Assembly (NCBI GenBank): GCA_947456955.1
Contig: CANGTQ010000004.1
Location: forward strand, 62,001-126,000
Direction: 5' to 3'
DNA length: 64,000 nt
Origin: Flavobacteriaceae bacterium
Lineage (GTDB): Bacteria > Bacteroidota > Bacteroidia > Flavobacteriales > Flavobacteriaceae
A model generated the notes under the pieces. It made no database searches and was not told the origin of the DNA. It saw nothing but the letters and a program-made list of their open reading frames with translations. Below are positions 59,801 to 64,000 of this stretch, piece by piece. The translations under genes and the position numbers were made by a program. Position 1 is the stretch's first letter, and every line of letters begins with the position of its first letter.

Positions 59801-60670
59801 ATGTCCGAAAAACGGCTCAAACGAAAAATAATTAAGAAAAAACTATTCGCCAAAAACCGTTTGGTTATTTTGAATGAAGACACTTTTGAAGAAATTTTTT
59901 CACTTCGGTTAACCCTGATGAATGTTTTTGTGGTAGCCACAATTGGAGCATTTTTAATTATTTTCGTCACCACTTATATCATTGCTTTTACACCGTTACG
60001 CGAATACATTCCAGGATATGCATCAACACAATTAAAGAAAGATGCAACCGAGTTGGCACTGAAATCAGATTCGCTAAACCAGGCGTTGAAAAAAAACGAA
60101 GCCTACATCGAATCAATTAAAAAGGTTTTAACAGGCGATTTAGAATATGCTAAATTCAATAAAGATTCCATTTTAGCATCGGTTTCGGAGCCTATTTCAG
60201 AAGAAGAGTTAAAACCTACAAAATCCGATTTAAAGTTTAGAGAAGCCGTTGACAGAGAAGACAAATACAATCTGTTTGAAAAGGCAAAACCAAAAGTTAG
60301 TACTGTTTTATTTCCTCCAGTGAAAGGAATAATAACCGAAAAATTCAATCCGAAAGACAAACATTATGCTGTGGATATCGCTTTAGCAAAAAACACTCCG
60401 ATAAAATCTATTTTAAGCGGAAGAGTTATCTTCGCCGATTGGACACCAAATACTGGAAATGTGGTAATCATAAGACACAATAGCGGATTTATATCAATTT
60501 ATAAACACGCGGCTTCAGTAACTGTTTCTCAAGGCGATATAGTCAGAACAGGAGAAGTTATTGCTTTGGCTGGTTCAACCGGACAAGAATCTACCGGAGT
60601 ACATTTACATTTTGAATTATGGAAAGATGGTTATCCAATCGACCCTAGTATTTTTATTGAATTTGAATAA
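59801..60670 (+). CDS. M23-family peptidoglycan endopeptidase
   Basis: A 289-residue bitopic membrane protein: a basic N terminus (MSEKRLKRKIIKKKL), one transmembrane helix (about 37-64), a coiled linker, and a C-terminal M23/LytM domain (about 175-285) with metal-site HYAVD and GVHLHFELW (HxH). It probably cuts peptide cross-links during cell division or growth. It lies upstream of an SdpI-like gene (2 nt gap). Divergent from tatA. Confidence 0.92.
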   Translation: MSEKRLKRKIIKKKLFAKNRLVILNEDTFEEIFSLRLTLMNVFVVATIGAFLIIFVTTYIIAFTPLREYIPGYASTQLKKDATELALKSDSLNQALKKNEAYIESIKKVLTGDLEYAKFNKDSILASVSEPISEEELKPTKSDLKFREAVDREDKYNLFEKAKPKVSTVLFPPVKGIITEKFNPKDKHYAVDIALAKNTPIKSILSGRVIFADWTPNTGNVVIIRHNSGFISIYKHAASVTVSQGDIVRTGEVIALAGSTGQESTGVHLHFELWKDGYPIDPSIFIEFE

Positions 60671-60672
60671 CT

Positions 60673-61041
60673 ATGACAGAATTTTTAAATTATTTGGCAG
60701 ATAGGATTGGCATTGTTGCTTTACTAACTGGGATTATTTTTATGTTCGCAGGGTTAATGATGATGAAATACCCGCCCAAAAAAATCAATGATCTTTATGG
60801 TTACCGAATGCCTTCGGTAATGAAAAGCCAAGAACGTTGGGACTTTGCACAGAAATTTTCAGCTGTCAAATCATTCCAATTAGGAGTTTTGCTTTTCGGG
60901 GTTTCCTTTCTCAACCCATTGATTGGTATCAACCAATTACAGTCATGTAATATTGGAATAGGCGTTATGATTTTAGGCTGTGCTTATATGGTTTTTGTTA
61001 CTGAAAAAGCCATAAAAAAGAATTTTCCAAACAAAGAATAG
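60673..61041 (+). CDS. SdpI-family membrane protein
   Basis: A 122-residue protein with three transmembrane helices (about 12-30, 68-84, 90-109) and the SdpI/YhfL signature KKINDLYGYRMPSVMKSQERWDFAQKFSA. SdpI in Bacillus gives immunity to a toxin; most homologues have no assigned role. It follows the M23 peptidase after 2 nt and is followed by GH3 after 1 nt, so the three form an operon. Confidence 0.85.
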   Translation: MTEFLNYLADRIGIVALLTGIIFMFAGLMMMKYPPKKINDLYGYRMPSVMKSQERWDFAQKFSAVKSFQLGVLLFGVSFLNPLIGINQLQSCNIGIGVMILGCAYMVFVTEKAIKKNFPNKE

Positions 61042-61042
61042 T

Positions 61043-62584
61043 ATGTCTATAAAATCAATAGCCGCCAAACTATTTGCACAAATTATTCACAACAAAACTC
61101 AAAAATGGGTTCAAAATCCTATTCAGACACAACAGAAAGTTTTTCAAAATCTTATCGCTTCCGCAGATTTTACTCAGTTTGGGAAAGACCATAATTTTGC
61201 CGAAATAAAATCTTTTGAAGACTTTGCAAAACAAGTTCCCATTCGTGATTATGAAGAATTGCGACCTTATGTTGACCGAGTTGTAAAAGGTGAAGAAGAT
61301 ATTCTTTGGAAAGGTAAACCTATTTATTTTGCTAAAACTTCAGGCACCACATCAGGCGCTAAATATATTCCGTTAACCAAAGAATCAATGCCATTTCATA
61401 TCGAAGCGGCAAGAAATGCTATTCTAAATTACATTCATGAAACCGGAAAAACAGCTTTTGTTGATGGCAAAATGATTTTCCTTCAAGGAAGTCCAATTTT
61501 GGAAGAAAAAAACGGAATAAAACTTGGAAGACTTTCCGGAATTGTGGCGCATTTTGTTCCTAACTATTTGCAGAAAAACCGAATGCCAAGCTGGGAGACC
61601 AATTGCATCGAAGATTGGGAAACCAAAGTTGACGCAATAGTTGAAGAAACGTTCAACGAAAACATGACGGTGATTTCGGGAATTCCGTCTTGGGTTCAGA
61701 TGTACTTTGAGAAATTGGAACAAAAAGGGAACACCCGAGCCGCAGGCGAACTGGGCGAAGCCAAGTCAGTTGGAGAAATTTTTAAGAACTTCAACCTGTT
61801 TATTTATGGCGGTGTCAATTATGAACCGTATCGAGCTAAATTCGAAAATCTAATCGGAAGAAAAGTAGATTCAATTGAATTGTTTCCCGCTTCGGAAGGA
61901 TTTTTTGCCTATCAGGATTCGCAGGCAGACAAAGGAATGTTGCTGCTTTTGAACTCTGGAATTTTCTATGAATTTGTAAAATCAGAAGAATTTTTTACTG
62001 ATCCCGAAGGGTCGGGACCAAAGCGTTATACAATTGGCGAAGTCGAATTGCATATCAATTATGTTTTGATTATTTCTACTAATGCCGGACTTTGGGCATA
62101 CAATATTGGCGATACCGTTCAGTTTACGAGCTTGAAACCCTATCGTGTTATTGTTTCGGGCCGAATCAAACATTATATTTCTGCTTTTGGTGAGCATGTT
62201 ATTGGCAAAGAAGTCGAATGCGCTTTGAAAGAAGCGATGGAAAATTCCAACATTCGTATAAACGAGTTTACTGTGGCGCCTCAAATTGCTCCAACTTCAG
62301 GATTACCTTATCACGAATGGTTTATCGAGTTTGATTCCGAAGCTTCGGGAGAACCCGAAAATCTTTCAGCATTTGCTTTGAAAATCGATAACGAAATGCG
62401 TAAACAAAATACCTATTACGACGATTTAATTGTTGGGAAAGTTTTGAAAACATTGGTTATTTCTAAAGTTTCAAAAAATGGTTTCCAGGATTATATGAAG
62501 TCTATAGGTAAATTGGGCGGGCAAAACAAAATTCCGAGATTGAGTAACGACAGAAAAATTGCAGATTTGTTAAAGAGAGAATAG
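61043..62584 (+). CDS. GH3 auxin-responsive promoter family protein
   Basis: A 513-residue acyl-adenylate enzyme-fold protein of the GH3 family, related to plant amino-acid amidosynthetases (start MSIKSIAAKLFAQIIHNKTQKW, then FAKTSGTTSGAKYIPLT near 93-109 as the nucleotide-binding motif, and a NIGDTVQFTSLKPYRVIVSGRIKHYISAFGEHV block near 353-385). In bacteria GH3 members are common in Bacteroidota and of unknown substrate. It follows SdpI directly. Confidence 0.9.
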   Translation: MSIKSIAAKLFAQIIHNKTQKWVQNPIQTQQKVFQNLIASADFTQFGKDHNFAEIKSFEDFAKQVPIRDYEELRPYVDRVVKGEEDILWKGKPIYFAKTSGTTSGAKYIPLTKESMPFHIEAARNAILNYIHETGKTAFVDGKMIFLQGSPILEEKNGIKLGRLSGIVAHFVPNYLQKNRMPSWETNCIEDWETKVDAIVEETFNENMTVISGIPSWVQMYFEKLEQKGNTRAAGELGEAKSVGEIFKNFNLFIYGGVNYEPYRAKFENLIGRKVDSIELFPASEGFFAYQDSQADKGMLLLLNSGIFYEFVKSEEFFTDPEGSGPKRYTIGEVELHINYVLIISTNAGLWAYNIGDTVQFTSLKPYRVIVSGRIKHYISAFGEHVIGKEVECALKEAMENSNIRINEFTVAPQIAPTSGLPYHEWFIEFDSEASGEPENLSAFALKIDNEMRKQNTYYDDLIVGKVLKTLVISKVSKNGFQDYMKSIGKLGGQNKIPRLSNDRKIADLLKRE

Positions 62585-62591
62585 AGAATAG

Positions 62592-63467
62592 ATGAAAGAA
62601 AATAGACTGTTAGTATTATTGCTTTTAATTTCTGTTACTGTTATAGCACAGGTCAAAGGCATCGTTGTGGATGAATTCAGCAAACCTATTTCATATGTAA
62701 ACATCTGGGTTGAAAATGAAAACAACAGCACAACTTCAGAAGAAAATGGCGAATTCACGATTAATTGTGAACCCAATAAAAACCTTATTTTTTCTGCTTT
62801 GGGATACGAAAAGAAAACAGTAATAGCAGCAGAATCGGAGAAAGTAATTTTAAAAATAAACGCATTTGAATTGAGCGAAGTTGTCATCGCAAAACGATTT
62901 GAAACCAGGAAAATCGAAATTGGAAAAGTAAAAATCGAAAGTTACCAGGCATTCGAAAACGGCCCACGAATTGATGCAAAATTTTTCCCATACGACCCAA
63001 AATACAAAAAGACCAAATACATAAAGCAAGTCGCGATAATCACCGATAGCCAATTGGAAAGCAGTAGTTTTAAAATCCATTTTTACGCTGTTAATCCAGA
63101 TGGTTCACCGGGCGAAGAACTACTGAAGAAAGACTATTTGGTTTCGGTAAAGAAAGGAGTCAAGAAGGGCTATTTCAATGTTGTGGATTTCAATTTAAGA
63201 TTGCCAAAGAACGGAATCTTCGTAGGTTTTGAAAAGTTGATAATCGAAAAAAACAAATTGGAAAAGGAAGTTGTCGATTCGAATACCAAAGCAACTGCAA
63301 TTCAGAAAATGTATTTCCCTTATGTACTTTACAATTATGTTGAAAGGGATTTTATCTACACCTTTTCAGGAGGAAAATGGAACAAACAAACCAAACAGGA
63401 CATTGCCAATCCCTCAGATAAAATGAGGGTGTACGAACCGGCAATAAACCTAATTCTGAACAACTAA
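62592..63467 (+). CDS. Carboxypeptidase-regulatory-like domain protein
   Basis: A 291-residue exported protein: signal peptide (to about residue 18), then a carboxypeptidase-regulatory-like (CarboxypepD_reg-like) domain (QVKGIVVDEFSKPISYVNIW..., about 20-95) as found at the N terminus of SusC-type proteins, followed by a C-terminal region of about 190 residues without recognised motifs. No TonB-dependent barrel follows, so it is a stand-alone version. It follows GH3 by 7 nt. Confidence 0.85.
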   Translation: MKENRLLVLLLLISVTVIAQVKGIVVDEFSKPISYVNIWVENENNSTTSEENGEFTINCEPNKNLIFSALGYEKKTVIAAESEKVILKINAFELSEVVIAKRFETRKIEIGKVKIESYQAFENGPRIDAKFFPYDPKYKKTKYIKQVAIITDSQLESSSFKIHFYAVNPDGSPGEELLKKDYLVSVKKGVKKGYFNVVDFNLRLPKNGIFVGFEKLIIEKNKLEKEVVDSNTKATAIQKMYFPYVLYNYVERDFIYTFSGGKWNKQTKQDIANPSDKMRVYEPAINLILNN

Positions 63468-63479
63468 AAACAAAAACCC

Positions 63480-63487
63480 TATATTTG
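63480..63487 (+). promoter_or_regulatory. -7 promoter element (TATATTTG)
   Basis: TATATTTG matches TAnnTTTG, 21 nt before the ATG of the final, truncated gene. Confidence 0.55.
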
Positions 63488-63508
63488 CAGGTTAGAAAAA
63501 AGAATTTA

Positions 63509-64000
63509 ATGAAGGAAATGAAAAACATTTCGCGCTCAAGGGCTCAAGAATCGTCGGCAGCTATTGAACGATTGTACATTACCATGAGACATTTATTTAA
63601 CAGAGGTTTCTATAAACCAATGGGTGTTTCGGGCGAAACTTTAAGAGAAGCCTTGCTTTCTCTACGACCAGAAATTTACGGAAGTATTGCAGAAGAAAAA
63701 GTAGAACTAAGCGGTTTGCTTTATGTAATAGAAAGACTTCCAGTAGGCATTGAAGAGTGCCGTTTTATCAATTTAACTTCAGACGAAGGGTATTCAAAAT
63801 CACATTTTCAGGCCATTGTTCCGCCAAAAAGGAGAAGAAACTGCTATCGAATTGATAAGGAACAAATGAATGTTGAAATTACACGTGGGCGTTCAGACAT
63901 CTATGATATTTTGACGCATTTAACTTTTATTTTTATAGAATCTCATAAGATAAAAAACAGAGTATTATTAGACGACGTTGAGGTTGAGGTAACACGAGAT
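63509..64000 (+). CDS. DUF6909-family protein (3' end beyond window)
   Basis: At least 164 residues, cut by the window edge. The start MKEMKNISRSRAQESSAAIERL is followed by TMRHLFNRGFYKPMGVSGETLREALLSLRPEIYG and INLTSDEGYSKSHFQAIVPPKRRRN. These blocks are highly conserved among Bacteroidota proteins I recall as DUF6909. Function unknown. The 5' end is complete, with its own -7 element. Confidence 0.8.
   Translation, partial: MKEMKNISRSRAQESSAAIERLYITMRHLFNRGFYKPMGVSGETLREALLSLRPEIYGSIAEEKVELSGLLYVIERLPVGIEECRFINLTSDEGYSKSHFQAIVPPKRRRNCYRIDKEQMNVEITRGRSDIYDILTHLTFIFIESHKIKNRVLLDDVEVEVTRD

Noticed and set aside
63882..63892. Third parS-like CACGTG site
   Set aside because: Only the central ACACGTGG matches; the outer arms of the parS 16-mer are absent.

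Overview
The window is AT-rich chromosomal DNA from a member of Bacteroidota, most likely Flavobacteriaceae (Flavobacterium or a close relative). Support comes from the many TAnnTTTG -7 promoter elements, a type IX secretion C-terminal sorting domain, families largely confined to this phylum (DUF2480, DUF4837, DUF4175, DUF6327, DUF6909), a PLP-type SufS with SufBCD, SufE and SufT, and AT-rich leaders without strong Shine-Dalgarno sites. There is one tRNA, no rRNA, no CRISPR array, no prophage and no recognisable transposase. The content is largely core genome.

Layout. 0-6.4 kb: a minus-strand run for NAD and nucleotide metabolism (nadD, gmk, yicC) with a drug/metabolite transporter and an ArsC-like protein, then plus-strand cystathionine gamma-synthase and a DUF2480 gene. 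6.4-15 kb: the SUF iron-sulfur assembly region (sufA-sufB-sufC-sufD, a divergent serine hydrolase, then sufS, a lipoprotein, sufE and sufT). 15-27 kb: extracytoplasmic hydrolases and envelope proteins (metallo-hydrolase, subtilisin-like protease, M1 peptidase, S41 protease, OmpA-like protein, lytic transglycosylase with five LysM domains), with rnpA and pgk. 28-40 kb: holB, a Pif1-like helicase, an OmpH/Skp-like lipoprotein, mnmG, ybeY and a giant DUF4175 membrane protein. 40-53 kb: an AlkB-type membrane oxygenase, gltX, an SPFH protein, a YtxH/holin-like cluster, glnS, folB, tRNA-Cys, rnr and a repeat-built T9SS cargo protein. 53.2-53.9 kb: a long non-coding AT-rich stretch that looks like a replication origin. 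53.9-64 kb: rpiB, a CDF transporter, tex, an alpha/beta hydrolase, tatA, an M23 peptidase, SdpI, a GH3 protein, a carboxypeptidase-regulatory-like protein and a truncated DUF6909 gene.

Main discovery. Gaps between genes are often filled with short-unit inverted-repeat elements: arms of about 20-30 nt built from reiterated 6-9 nt words, with a different word at each locus. Two carry a gene between their arms. One holds a 23S-IVP/Avd-like four-helix-bundle protein (arms of AGTAATT words, 645-1072). The other holds a GxxExxY protein with a PD-(D/E)XK-like motif (arms AACCATATAAGSCATWTAAG, 6795-7264). Each has an empty counterpart with the same arms and no gene nearby (2338-2432 and 9438-9497). 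At co-directional junctions the elements begin on, or within about 5 nt of, the preceding stop codon. This resembles a REP/RAYT-like or rRNA-IVS-like system of gene-bearing and empty palindromes; mobility is inference.

A second theme is proximity to the origin. Two parS sites bracket mnmG (one perfect, read as FHVKQ at the end of ybeY), and the 53.2-53.9 kb stretch has DnaA-box-like motifs at a point where gene orientation switches from mostly minus to mostly plus.
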